A stretch of 64,000 bases of DNA from Paenibacillus algorifonticola (lineage in GTDB: Bacteria > Bacillota > Bacilli > Paenibacillales > Paenibacillaceae): the NCBI RefSeq assembly GCF_000971975.1, contig NZ_KQ040782.1, forward strand, positions 93,127 to 157,126. The letters are read 5' to 3'. The position numbers were made by a program, and so were the translations under genes. The first letter of the stretch is position 1. Each line of letters opens with the position of its first letter. Below are positions 19,982 through 27,914 of the stretch, one piece after another. The notes under the pieces are model-generated. The model did no database searches. It worked only from the letters and a program-made list of their open reading frames with translations, and had not been told where the DNA came from.

Positions 19982-20566
19982 TTATACCGGCGTGGTAATA
20001 ACCTTGTCAATCAAGCCGTATTCCAGCGCTTCCTGCGCACTAAGAAAATAATCGCGATCTGTATCGCGGTCGATTTTCTCATAAGGCTGGCCGGTACGCT
20101 CCACATAAATATTATTCAGCTTATGCTTGGTTTTAAGAATCCAGTCGGCATGAATTTTAATATCCGTTGCCTGACCTCTTACACCGCCGAGCGGCTGATG
20201 AATCATAACTTCACTGTTAGGCAGCGCAAAACGCTTGCCCTTGGCTCCCGCTGTCAGCAGAAGGGAACCCATGCTCGCAGCCATACCCACACAAATCGTG
20301 GAGACGTCGGGCTTAATATATTGCATCGTATCAAAAATGCCCATGCCAGCCGTTACGGAACCGCCAGGGGAATTAATGTACAGATGGATGTCTTTCTCAG
20401 GATCGTCGGCCGTTAGAAAAAGCAGCTGTGCAATGATAGAGTTTGCAACATCGTCATCAATCGCACTTCCGAGAAATATAATTCTGTCCTTGAGCAAACG
20501 CGAGTAAATATCGTAAGACCTCTCCCCGCGATTCGTTTGTTCGACTACGATAGGTACCAGATTCAT
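19982..20566 (-). CDS. clpP: ATP-dependent Clp protease proteolytic subunit ClpP
   Basis: A 194-residue serine peptidase of the ClpP tetradecamer. The catalytic Ser is in [11 protein letters not shown] (about residue 98) and the His in [12 protein letters not shown] (about 123), with the Asp further on in the ERDTDRD-like RDTDRDYF region (about 172). The N-terminus [11 protein letters not shown] and the [15 protein letters not shown] segment are typical. A good sigma-A promoter lies at 20608-20636. Adjacent clpP and clpX is a common bacterial arrangement but differs from B. subtilis. Confidence 0.98.
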   Translation of the reverse strand: MNLVPIVVEQTNRGERSYDIYSRLLKDRIIFLGSAIDDDVANSIIAQLLFLTADDPEKDIHLYINSPGGSVTAGMGIFDTMQYIKPDVSTICVGMAASMGSLLLTAGAKGKRFALPNSEVMIHQPLGGVRGQATDIKIHADWILKTKHKLNNIYVERTGQPYEKIDRDTDRDYFLSAQEALEYGLIDKVITTPV

Positions 20567-20607
20567 CCGACCAACCTCTTTTCGTTTATGGCTTAATTTC
20601 CAACTTT

Positions 20608-20636
20608 ATTGTAACACGCCAAAAGCTCACTGTCAT
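20608..20636 (-). promoter_or_regulatory. Sigma-A promoter of clpP
   Basis: ATGACA (20631-20636) and TACAAT (20608-20613) on the minus strand, with exactly 17 bp between them, about 42 nt upstream of the clpP start. I saw no CtsR heptad repeat around it. Confidence 0.7.
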
Positions 20637-20718
20637 TTTTCACTACTACCTTATGCGAACGGCGATGCTTGATATGTACGGAGAACTGCCCCGCGCCTTC
20701 ATGTACCAATATGTAGTT

Positions 20719-20752
20719 TGAAAATAAGGCACGTGGGTAGACGTGCCTTATT
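20719..20752 (-). terminator. tig terminator
   Basis: A 12-bp perfect stem AATAAGGCACGT / ACGTGCCTTATT with a 6-nt loop, 32 nt after the tig stop. On the minus strand the right arm runs into TTATTTTC, giving a U-rich tail. Confidence 0.82.
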
Positions 20753-20783
20753 CTCAGGTTAATGCTTATATTCAGTTGATTGA

Positions 20784-22091
20784 TTAAGCTTCCTCTGCCG
20801 CTTCAACGATCTTGCTGTTGTCATTCAGGAACTTGATTGTTTTACGCAGTTGAACATCTTGCTTCAGGCTGTCGATGTTGCCGTTCTTCGTGAAAAGTTC
20901 ACGCAGCTCTTCAACCGGACGGTTGTACGAAGTCGACAGTGTTTCAAGCTCAGCTGTCAAATCCTCGTCTGTAATTTCGATGCCTTCAGCTTTAGCAATC
21001 GCTTCAAGAACCAGGTTGTTGCGAACGCGTTTTGCCGCATCGCTTGCCATTTGCTCACGAAGCACGGACTCGTCTTGGCCAGAGAACTGGTAGTACAGGT
21101 CCAGCGTCATGCCTTGCATGCGAAGACGGTTTTCGAAATCGCGAAGCATGAAATCCACTTCCGTATCAACCATCGGCTGTGGAATTTCCACTTGCGAAGC
21201 TTCGCTTGCTTTTTCAACGATTTGAACTTCAAGCGCTTGCTCTGCATCTTTAGCTTTCTTTTCTTTCAGCTTGCCAGCAAGATCTTGCTTGTACTCTTCA
21301 AGCGTATCAAATTCGCTGACATCCTTAGCGAACTCATCGTCAAGAGCAGGCAGGCTTTTGCGTTTGATTTCGTGCAGCTTCACTTTGAAAACAGCTTGCT
21401 TACCAGCAAGGTTTTCAGCATGGTATGCTTCCGGGAACGTCACTTCAACATCTTTGAAGTCGCCGATTTGCATGCCGACTACTTGATCTTCAAAGCCTGG
21501 AATGAACGAGTTCGAGCCGAGCTCTAGCGAATAACCTTCGCTTTTGCCGCCTTCGAATGGCTCGCCATCTACATAACCGTCAAAATCAATGACAGTTGTA
21601 TCGCCGTTCTCAGCTGGACCTTCATCAAGAACAGTCAGCTCAGCATGGCGTTGCTGCAGGCGTTCCAGTTCAGCAGCGATTTCTTCTTCGCTAACTTCTG
21701 TGCTTGCAGCTGTAACTTCAAGGCCTTTGTACTCGCCAAGCTCAACTTCTGGCTTAACGATAACTTTAGCTTTGAATTTGAACGTTTGGCCTTTGCCAAA
21801 TTGCTCAACATCGATTTCAGGACGGTCAACCGGCTGAAGATCGTTTTCTTCGATTGCGTTTGTGTAAGCTTCAGGCAGCAAAATGTCGATTGCATCCTGA
21901 TAAAGGCTCTCTACGCCAAAGCGCGATTCAAACATGCCCCGTGGAACTTTACCTTTACGGAATCCAGGAACGTTAACCTTTTGAACGACTTTCTTAAACG
22001 CTTCATCCAGTGCTACTGCTACTTTCTCAGCACCAACCTCAACATCGATGGAGATGATGTTCTTGTCTATTTTTTCCCAAGTTGCTTTCAT
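20784..22091 (-). CDS. tig: Trigger factor (ribosome-associated prolyl isomerase chaperone)
   Basis: A 435-residue chaperone. The N-terminal ribosome-binding signature is visible as VPGFRKGKVPRGMFESRFG near residue 40. The FKBP-type PPIase domain lies about 150-240 (GDTTVIDFDGYVDGEPFEGG) and the C-terminal substrate cradle fills the rest. The protein is acidic. The start ATG 22091 has GGAGGGG upstream; a longer frame to 22124 is unsupported. It has its own promoter at 22155-22183 and terminator at 20719-20752, so it is monocistronic. Confidence 0.97.
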   Translation of the reverse strand: MKATWEKIDKNIISIDVEVGAEKVAVALDEAFKKVVQKVNVPGFRKGKVPRGMFESRFGVESLYQDAIDILLPEAYTNAIEENDLQPVDRPEIDVEQFGKGQTFKFKAKVIVKPEVELGEYKGLEVTAASTEVSEEEIAAELERLQQRHAELTVLDEGPAENGDTTVIDFDGYVDGEPFEGGKSEGYSLELGSNSFIPGFEDQVVGMQIGDFKDVEVTFPEAYHAENLAGKQAVFKVKLHEIKRKSLPALDDEFAKDVSEFDTLEEYKQDLAGKLKEKKAKDAEQALEVQIVEKASEASQVEIPQPMVDTEVDFMLRDFENRLRMQGMTLDLYYQFSGQDESVLREQMASDAAKRVRNNLVLEAIAKAEGIEITDEDLTAELETLSTSYNRPVEELRELFTKNGNIDSLKQDVQLRKTIKFLNDNSKIVEAAEEA

Positions 22092-22154
22092 TTTATGCTT
22101 TCCCCTCCAAAAATACGCATACATCCGTAGATTTCACGTTTCATAAACCATTCT

Positions 22155-22183
22155 ATTATAATAGTATTGAGCTTTTTAATCAA
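22155..22183 (-). promoter_or_regulatory. Sigma-A promoter of tig
   Basis: TTGATT (22178-22183) and TATAAT (22155-22160) on the minus strand with 17-bp spacing. The -35 box overlaps the stop codon of the upstream gene. It lies about 65 nt upstream of the tig start. Confidence 0.8.
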
Positions 22184-23088
22184 GGCTCGGGATCTTCATC
22201 CCCTGGCTGCTGTACAACGGCTACCTGACGAAGCGTCCGGCAGGCCTGTTCGTAACGGAATCTAAGTGCTTCTGTAATGCCGTATGTATCTCGAATATCA
22301 TCATCATTGACGGTGCCGTATACGGTAATTAACAAAGTCTGGTGCAGCGCTCCTGCGTAGCAATCCACCGTCTCCTCATCATCCCGCAGCATCCAAGTGT
22401 AAGCGGTCGTGCCGTATAAAAATTGCAGGCTATCTTTCCACAGCTCTCTTGCAAAATGTGGAAGCGTTGGATCATCCGCCTCCGTAATGCTCTCCACGCG
22501 CTCCAAAATGCGATTGACGGGCTGCGGAAAATCATCCATTGCAAGCGGTGTTGCCTCGATCTCCAGCTCTGCCTGCTCGCCTAGCCGCTCCATAACGAGC
22601 CGTCCGGTCGCCCCTCGCTTGCGCAAGCATTGCAGCGCCTTGAACTGCACGATAGGATGAACGTCTGACGCCGTAGTGAGCCACTGTGAAATGATGTCAT
22701 CCACCTCGGTTGCCCGGATGAATACCGCCCGCTCCAGCGCCAATATCTGCTGATCAATCATCGGGTGATGCTTCATAATGTAGAGCACCTGTTTCACATA
22801 GCCTTCATCTTGTTCAGCAGGATTGAGCAGATCTTCCCGTATCGCTTGCTCATCCGCTTCCTGCTCTGCTGGATTTAAAGCTTCCTCTTCACCTGGAATG
22901 CGATATTCCGGAAAAGCCATGTCGAGCCAGGAAAGCAAGCTTTCCCATTCCTCATAATGACGCTCGTCCTCACCTTTGCAGGAAAGCAGGAACTGCAGCA
23001 GTCGCTTGGCTTCACCGTATTGCTCGGCTTCAAGCATCCGGGTCAATTGAATTTGATACTGATCCAACATTCGCGGGAACAAATACAC
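22180..23088 (-). CDS. Uncharacterised helical (possibly repeat-containing) protein
   Basis: A 302-residue acidic soluble protein that I do not recognise with confidence. It has no signal peptide or membrane segment. The sequence is helix-rich throughout (YGEAKRLLQFLLSCKGE near residue 25; YVKQVLYIMKHHPMIDQQIL near 97). Its position just upstream of tig on the same strand is that of B. subtilis ysoA, a TPR-type protein, so it may be a distant counterpart; this is inferred from synteny alone. The start is GTG at 23088 with a weak GGAAAA ribosome site. A -10 box TATAAT lies at 23190-23195. Confidence 0.72.
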   Translation of the reverse strand: MYLFPRMLDQYQIQLTRMLEAEQYGEAKRLLQFLLSCKGEDERHYEEWESLLSWLDMAFPEYRIPGEEEALNPAEQEADEQAIREDLLNPAEQDEGYVKQVLYIMKHHPMIDQQILALERAVFIRATEVDDIISQWLTTASDVHPIVQFKALQCLRKRGATGRLVMERLGEQAELEIEATPLAMDDFPQPVNRILERVESITEADDPTLPHFARELWKDSLQFLYGTTAYTWMLRDDEETVDCYAGALHQTLLITVYGTVNDDDIRDTYGITEALRFRYEQACRTLRQVAVVQQPGDEDPEP

Positions 23089-23189
23089 GTTTTTTCCTGT
23101 GCCTTCATTATGCGAGTCATTGGGAGTTGTAATGGTACCACCACCTTGTCGGTCAAGCTCCAGCTTCGTCTGTCCATTGCTTGCGATAG

Positions 23190-23195
23190 ATTATA
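23190..23195 (-). promoter_or_regulatory. Candidate -10 element for the 22180-23088 gene
   Basis: A perfect TATAAT on the minus strand about 100 nt upstream of the GTG start. The sequence at the expected -35 position (TTTTAT) is poor, so only the -10 box is supported. Confidence 0.4.
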
Positions 23196-23338
23196 CCATG
23201 GAAGCGAGCAATATAAAAATATACGTTTATCCAGCAGCAATTTTATAAAAAAGCTTGCCCTGCACATTGAAAATGTGTATATTAATTCATGTGGCTTTTT
23301 TACCCAAGTTTTTTCAGGCAGAAACATAAAATTGCCTA

Positions 23339-23368
23339 TTGCGTAAATACAGGCTGCCATGCTATACT
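23339..23368 (+). promoter_or_regulatory. tRNA-Arg promoter
   Basis: TTGCGT (23339-23344) is followed after 18 bp by TATACT (23363-23368), which is preceded by TGC (extended -10). It ends 11 nt before the tRNA 5' end. Confidence 0.65.
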
Positions 23369-23379
23369 CATTCTTACGT

Positions 23380-23453
<74 letters not shown>

Positions 23454-23493
23454 TTCCCTAAAACAAAAAAACAATCATTTTGATAAATCAGAA

Positions 23494-23537
23494 CCCCCCG
23501 CAGACGTTGATATACCAGCGTTTGCAGGGGGATTTTT
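23494..23537 (+). terminator. Terminator downstream of tRNA-Arg
   Basis: CCCCCGCAGACG pairs with CGTTTGCAGGGGG around a 12-nt loop and is followed by ATTTTT, 40 nt after the tRNA. Confidence 0.85.
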
Positions 23538-23605
23538 GCATTACGAGTAGTCTTTCGAGAATACAGATCAATATATATGAAGTATTTACTACATGTAGCA
23601 AAAAT

Positions 23606-23658
23606 ATAAAAAAGCCTGGGAAACAAACTGTTTTTCAAGTTTTCTCCCAGGCTTTTAT
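23606..23658. terminator. Bidirectional terminator between tRNA-Arg and the secreted protease
   Basis: AAAAAAGCCTGGGA and TCCCAGGCTTTTAT form a long stem with a T-run on each side, so it can serve convergent transcripts. It sits about 130 nt beyond the protease stop (minus strand). Apart from this hairpin and the preceding one, nothing else is seen in the 334-nt gap 23454-23787. Confidence 0.7.
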
Positions 23659-23787
23659 CCCTCCGTGACACAACCTTTAGGCTGTGCGTTTTCTCTCGGA
23701 CCAGCCGCTATAGATATCGCGGAACCCTAGAAAATTTCAACAGGTATTCTTCTCATAAAATTACCATTTGCAGCTAGATGGTGCCCA

Positions 23788-25380
23788 TTAAATCTGGATG
23801 GTTATAAGGTCATCATCTCCATAAGGGTCTAAAGTATAATACATTTCCCCCTCATTATAATCAACGATTGCAAGCATAAAATTGTGGAATACGCGATAAC
23901 CTGATCCTTCCCGTTCAATAGAATCAGCTGGGTAGCTGCTAGGGTAGCTTTGGGAATAGGTATCAAAATATAAGCCGAATATCGCATTATCGACATCCAG
24001 GGTATCATATAGGTCTTCAGCAATATATTGAACAATATACGGTATATTCGTATCATCCTTTTTCTGAAGCTTCATCAAACTCGAGTAAGACGCAGCATCA
24101 GTCATGGCCCCACCAATTAAAATATCTTGTTTATCCTTGGAAAGCGTAGTAAACCATTCAAATTCCAATTCCAAGCCCTCAAAGGTAAAATAGCTATACT
24201 CCTCATTTAAATAATCCTCTATTGCTTCCGCTTTTGCAGCTAGCGACGTTGTTTCAGACGCTGTTTCACCTGGAGCTGCGGCTGCATAGGTTTTGGATTG
24301 CTGAGGCTTCTTCAGAAAAGTGCTTACATCTGTAGAAGGAATAGCTAAATTGATAGCTGCAGAGCTTTCTACAAGCGCAGTTGTAATGCCTACCAGCTCG
24401 CCTCTTAAATTAAACAAGGCTCCGCCGCTGCTTCCATGATCGATAGGTGTTGAAATTTGGATATAATTTTGGCCATCAACGACTCTGCTCTTCGTACTAA
24501 CAACGCCGGAAGTAAGGGAATTGGTAAAACCAAGCGGTGAGCCAATTGCCACGACAGATTCGCCCAATTTCAGCTTGGAAGAATCGCCAATCGTAACGGT
24601 TGGCAAGTTCAAACTAGCCGAGTCTATTTTGATCAAAGCCAGATCTCTATCCTTATCCACATTCAAAACGGTGCTGGATACATACTTCGCTTCATCACTT
24701 GTATAAATGACAGCATTATGAGCACCTTCAATAACATGATAATTGGTTATAATTTCGCCCTTTGCACCGACAATTACGCCGCTGCCGCTTGCAATCGCCT
24801 TATTATTCTGATCGACTACCTCAATATACACAACCCGGTCGGACAGCTCGCCTATTTGCTCAATCGTTAAATCCTGAGTCTTAGTAGGATCTGTTGGGGT
24901 AGGTGTAGGGGTAGACGTAGGTGCTGGCGTAGTAGTCGGAGCAGGAGTTGCCGTCGTTGTACTACCAGCATTCAAATATATTTTTTTGCTTTTCACTTCA
25001 ATACCATAGCCTAACGTTTCACTTACAAAACGCAGTGGCACATAAGTTACACCCGATATCGCCTTAGGTGCCACATTTAATTTAAAGGATGCCCCGTTCG
25101 AATAGGCTACCGGATTATTAATAGTTAAAATAATTTCCGTATTATCTTTCTTGGCATTGATCGTTTTCGTTTTGCCATTGTAGCTGATCGTTGCCCCTAA
25201 CGCTTCAAACAAGTTACGGAAGGGAACTAGCGTTGTGCCTTCACTAACAAATGGAGAATTGCTAAATGTCAGCTCTGTACCATCCAAATATACTTTCCAT
25301 TTTCCTTCTGCTGCATAACTTGTTGTAGCACTTGGAATTAATAACGAAATCATAAGGATAAAAAATACTATTTTCTTCAC
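23788..25380 (-). CDS. Secreted trypsin-like serine protease with stalk (copper amine oxidase N-terminal-like) domain
   Basis: About 530 residues. An N-terminal signal peptide (KKIVFFILMISLLIPSATTS, cut near AYAAEG) is followed by a copper-amine-oxidase N-terminal-like stalk domain (about 25-140, LVPFRNLFEALGA and VTYVPLRFVSETLG). A Thr/Pro linker (145-170) leads to an HtrA/trypsin-like domain with His in TNYHVIEG, Asp in DRDLALIKI and Ser in DHGSSGGALFN. The last 150 residues are an unassigned acidic domain. No PDZ domain is visible. The start is set at GTG 25380, 9 nt after GAAGGG; an ATG 9 nt earlier abuts that site. The gene looks AT-richer than its neighbours. Probably exported or wall-associated. 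Confidence 0.87.
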   Translation of the reverse strand: MKKIVFFILMISLLIPSATTSYAAEGKWKVYLDGTELTFSNSPFVSEGTTLVPFRNLFEALGATISYNGKTKTINAKKDNTEIILTINNPVAYSNGASFKLNVAPKAISGVTYVPLRFVSETLGYGIEVKSKKIYLNAGSTTTATPAPTTTPAPTSTPTPTPTDPTKTQDLTIEQIGELSDRVVYIEVVDQNNKAIASGSGVIVGAKGEIITNYHVIEGAHNAVIYTSDEAKYVSSTVLNVDKDRDLALIKIDSASLNLPTVTIGDSSKLKLGESVVAIGSPLGFTNSLTSGVVSTKSRVVDGQNYIQISTPIDHGSSGGALFNLRGELVGITTALVESSAAINLAIPSTDVSTFLKKPQQSKTYAAAAPGETASETTSLAAKAEAIEDYLNEEYSYFTFEGLELEFEWFTTLSKDKQDILIGGAMTDAASYSSLMKLQKKDDTNIPYIVQYIAEDLYDTLDVDNAIFGLYFDTYSQSYPSSYPADSIEREGSGYRVFHNFMLAIVDYNEGEMYYTLDPYGDDDLITIQI

Positions 25381-25512
25381 TTTCAACATCCCTTCAGTTT
25401 ATATGCTTCCTGCTTATTGAAGTATATTACAACAATACCATCCAAGTAAAAGATTAATTTTCTGCTTTAAAATAAATTTTACGAATTATAGCATTCATTT
25501 TGCAATCAGAGA

Positions 25513-25560
25513 ATGAAAAAGACACCCCTTCATCCCGAATTATCGGGCGAAGAGATGTCT
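25513..25560 (-). terminator. Terminator of the TraB/GumN gene
   Basis: On the minus strand a long imperfect stem AGACATCTCTTCGCCCG / CGGGATGAAGGGGTGTCT is followed by TTTTTC, about 36 nt after the stop at 25596. It separates the two stalk-domain genes into different transcripts. Confidence 0.78.
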
Positions 25561-25595
25561 ATAATCCCTAATCATCCAATTATAGCAACGATTTA

Positions 25596-26855
25596 TTACA
25601 GCCTTTCAGCTGTAAAGCCATCCTTTTCAAGCTGAGTCACGATACCGTCAGGTCCCAGCATATGCAAGGCGCCAACGACTACAAAATATGTCGATTTGTC
25701 AGTTCCGTTCAAAAAGCCCTTCACTTGATCCGTCATGCCTTTGTTGCGGTCTTTAATCAGGCCATCGTAATATTCAGGCTCTTTCGCCAATTCATCTGTC
25801 AGAGCAACAAGCACATCGTCGCTGCCATTGACCCACATATCGGTTAAAGCATCAATACCAGTAGGCTCCGAAGGTGCTTGCTGGCTTACTGCATCAAGAG
25901 CTTGAACCAATTGTTTCTCCTGCAATTCTTTTGAGAAACCATCAAACATGGACAGTTGGCCTTCTGCTGTCTCAAGGGAAATGACAGGGACATTCGCTTT
26001 ATTCGCTTTTTCTGTAAAATAAAGATCTATGCCATTGCTGCTATCATAACCAGTGCCCTGCATTTGCAGCGCAGAAATGGCTTGTGTCACCGCCCAAGGC
26101 TTGTAAGGATCAAACGCATTTTCTGGTAATTTGTTAGCCTTCAACAAGGCAACGATTTTCGCATACGTGTCAGCCGACACATGATCCTTCAGCGTCGTGC
26201 CATCCGAGTAAGTGCCCAGCTTGTTTGCATAAGCTTGCAATGCTGTTGCATCCAGCTTCGTCAAGTCTACTTCTACCGCCAGATGTTGTGCTTCTTTGAA
26301 TGCCTCTTCAATTTCCGGTCGAAGCGGATACATGCTGTCTTTCGCCACATGAATCGAACCAAGCAGGTAAACCGTGTTGCCATTCTTTTCTACTTTCCAC
26401 AGGAAGCCTTTGCTGCCTTCAGCATTTACCTTAACCGTGAAGGTAATCGTGCGAAGCGCTTTGCTCCAATCTACTTGATAGCCAGTTGCCTCGCCAATGA
26501 AACGAAGCGGGATATACGTTACGTTTTTGATTGTTTTTGGAGCAATCCCAAGCTGTTTTTTCTCGCCATTGACCGTAGCTGTTTTGTTGCCAATTTGCAG
26601 CGACAGGTCTACGCCTTCTTTGGTAGCGGTTACCGTTTGCGTGCTTTTGTTCCACACGACCTTCGCATCAAGCTCTTCCAAAATCGGACGCATAGGAACG
26701 AGCGTGCTGCCCTTCTCAATAACAGGCTCGAAATTGTCAAATTTGACTTCGCTGCCATTAATTACGACGCTTATTGGCTTCTCAGCCGCATGTACAGGAG
26801 TAAACAGGGAAAAAGCTACAAATAATGACATGAGTAAAGCGCTAATTTTTTTCAT
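25596..26855 (-). CDS. Secreted TraB/GumN-family protein with stalk domain
   Basis: A 419-residue protein. It has a signal peptide (residues 1-23, ending VHAAE) and a copper-amine-oxidase N-terminal-like stalk domain (about 28-140; STLVPMRPILEELDAKVVW and VTYIPLRFIGEATGYQVDW). The TraB/PrgY/GumN (TIKI-like) domain covers about 150-419, with YLLGSIHVA near 170 and VVGALHMLGPDGIV near the end. Family members are putative metal-dependent peptidases or hydrolases; the substrate is unknown. The start ATG has AGGAG 5 nt upstream. It shares the stalk architecture with the protease downstream but has its own terminator. A possible 40-residue membrane peptide lies just upstream. Confidence 0.88.
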   Translation of the reverse strand: MKKISALLMSLFVAFSLFTPVHAAEKPISVVINGSEVKFDNFEPVIEKGSTLVPMRPILEELDAKVVWNKSTQTVTATKEGVDLSLQIGNKTATVNGEKKQLGIAPKTIKNVTYIPLRFIGEATGYQVDWSKALRTITFTVKVNAEGSKGFLWKVEKNGNTVYLLGSIHVAKDSMYPLRPEIEEAFKEAQHLAVEVDLTKLDATALQAYANKLGTYSDGTTLKDHVSADTYAKIVALLKANKLPENAFDPYKPWAVTQAISALQMQGTGYDSSNGIDLYFTEKANKANVPVISLETAEGQLSMFDGFSKELQEKQLVQALDAVSQQAPSEPTGIDALTDMWVNGSDDVLVALTDELAKEPEYYDGLIKDRNKGMTDQVKGFLNGTDKSTYFVVVGALHMLGPDGIVTQLEKDGFTAERL

Positions 26856-26871
26856 TTGGACTCCTTATAAA

Positions 26872-26994
26872 TCAGTAGTAGTAGAGAAGAATGCTGCTTG
26901 CTCGTTGTAAAAACTCCCCCTTCCATACTCTGCGAACGATCAGCAACAAAGCTGCCACGATCAATCGCTTTGCTGCATGGATGTATGCAATCAT
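26872..26994 (-). CDS. Possible 40-residue membrane peptide
   Basis: A short frame not attributable to another gene. ATG at 26994 has GAGGG 5 nt upstream. The peptide MIAYIHAAKRLIVAALLLIV leads into a basic tail (RRVWKGEF) and ends with three Tyr. One hydrophobic helix spans roughly residues 11-20, flanked by positive charges. It stops 16 nt before the TraB/GumN start, so both could be read from one transcript. The short length makes chance possible. Confidence 0.35.
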   Translation of the reverse strand: MIAYIHAAKRLIVAALLLIVRRVWKGEFLQRASSILLYYY

Positions 26995-27106
26995 TCAATC
27001 CCTCTTGGTAAGTTTACCCTCTTCACCCACAGGTTTCAATACCCGCCCCGCTCCATTTGTAAATTAATTCCAAATTCAAACAAATGAAAGTACATGGTCT
27101 TCTTTA

Positions 27107-27197
27107 TAAAATAAAAAGCGAATGCTTACCGCATTGTAAGCGCCTTATCGGTTCGCTTATTGACGAATCCGTAAGGCGAAGCAGTAAAGCATTCGCT
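27107..27197 (-). terminator. Long nested hairpin terminator
   Basis: An outer 11-bp perfect stem (27117-27127 with 27187-27197) encloses an inner 7-bp stem CGCCTTA/TAAGGCG and a further GGTTCG/CGAATCC pairing. On the minus strand it is followed by TTTTTATTTTAT. It lies 59 nt after the stop of the 44-residue gene. Unusually long for a terminator. The remaining sequence between 26995 and 27106 shows nothing recognisable. Confidence 0.72.
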
Positions 27198-27255
27198 ATC
27201 AGGTTATTAAAATAGTCGCATACAGCCTTGGGCCAGCTAACATCAAAAAAATGGC

Positions 27256-27390
27256 TTATCTTTGATTGCCGCGACGTTTGCCAGTCGGGTTATTTTGCGC
27301 ATCTTGCTGGGGATTTTTATCGACGACCTGCTCGGCAAACTTCGGGTCTACGTCAAATTTCAGGCTTTTATCCTTAGGTGATTGACTCAT
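27256..27390 (-). CDS. Small hydrophilic protein of unknown function
   Basis: 44 residues, starting at ATG 27390 with GGAGGAG 8 nt upstream; a 29-codon upstream extension has no ribosome site. The protein is polar and partly basic (SLKFDVDPKFAEQVVDKNPQ, then a Lys/Arg/Asn-rich end) with no membrane segment. Its start overlaps the 3' end of the preceding gene by 17 nt, so the two are translationally linked. It ends before a long terminator. I do not recognise a family, though such small Asn/Gln-rich proteins are often spore-associated. Confidence 0.68.
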   Translation of the reverse strand: MSQSPKDKSLKFDVDPKFAEQVVDKNPQQDAQNNPTGKRRGNQR

Positions 27391-27760
27391 CTTCTGCTCC
27401 TCCTCCCATCGTCGCCTCGTGAAGCGGTAGCCCCATCTGCTCAATATGGCGTTTCGTTGATTCTGTGCCGTACTCATGCAGCAGCCGATAAATTTGGACG
27501 ATTAAAGAATCGTACCCATAGTTCATTTCTTCATCGCTGGCTGGGCTGAACGGCGTTTTGGCAAAATGGAACGTCTGCAATTCATCCATGCTCGAAAGCT
27601 CCTCGAAAAGCTCCTGCAGCCGAATAAACTCATGCTCGTTTGCCATAATTTCCAGCTCATAGGCCGCAGCTCCTTGATCTTCAAGAATTTGCCCAGCCTG
27701 GACGGATACATAATATTTTCGGCGGGTTTGATCCAATCCATCGCCTTGTCTCATTTGCAA
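27374..27760 (-). CDS. Uncharacterised small protein upstream of asnB
   Basis: About 128 residues from a TTG at 27760, chosen because GGGAG lies 8 nt upstream; ATG at 27754 would be 14 nt away. The sequence is acidic and helical (EFIRLQELFEELSSMDELQ near residue 55; YDSLIVQIYRLLHEYGTEST near 90) with no signal peptide. It is divergent from the asparagine synthetase and overlaps the 44-residue gene downstream. No family is recognised. Confidence 0.7.
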   Translation of the reverse strand: MQMRQGDGLDQTRRKYYVSVQAGQILEDQGAAAYELEIMANEHEFIRLQELFEELSSMDELQTFHFAKTPFSPASDEEMNYGYDSLIVQIYRLLHEYGTESTKRHIEQMGLPLHEATMGGGAEDESIT

Positions 27761-27914
27761 GCTGACACTCCCTTCCGAATTTATGCCGCAAACACAGCTG
27801 CTTGCCACGCCGCCATCCCTAGCTTCCCCAGATGGACAGACATTTTATGCCTTTTTTCAGCATATGACTATTATTATCGCGACTGGAGTCCTGCAGAAGA
27901 GAGGGATGAGGGCA

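Noticed and set aside
20567..20640. CtsR operator at the clpP promoter
   Set aside because: Looked for the tandem heptad GGTCAAA pattern; none found around the -35/-10 boxes.
23454..27250. Genomic island inserted at tRNA-Arg
   Set aside because: The next genes look AT-richer, but no integrase and no second copy of the tRNA 3' end was seen.
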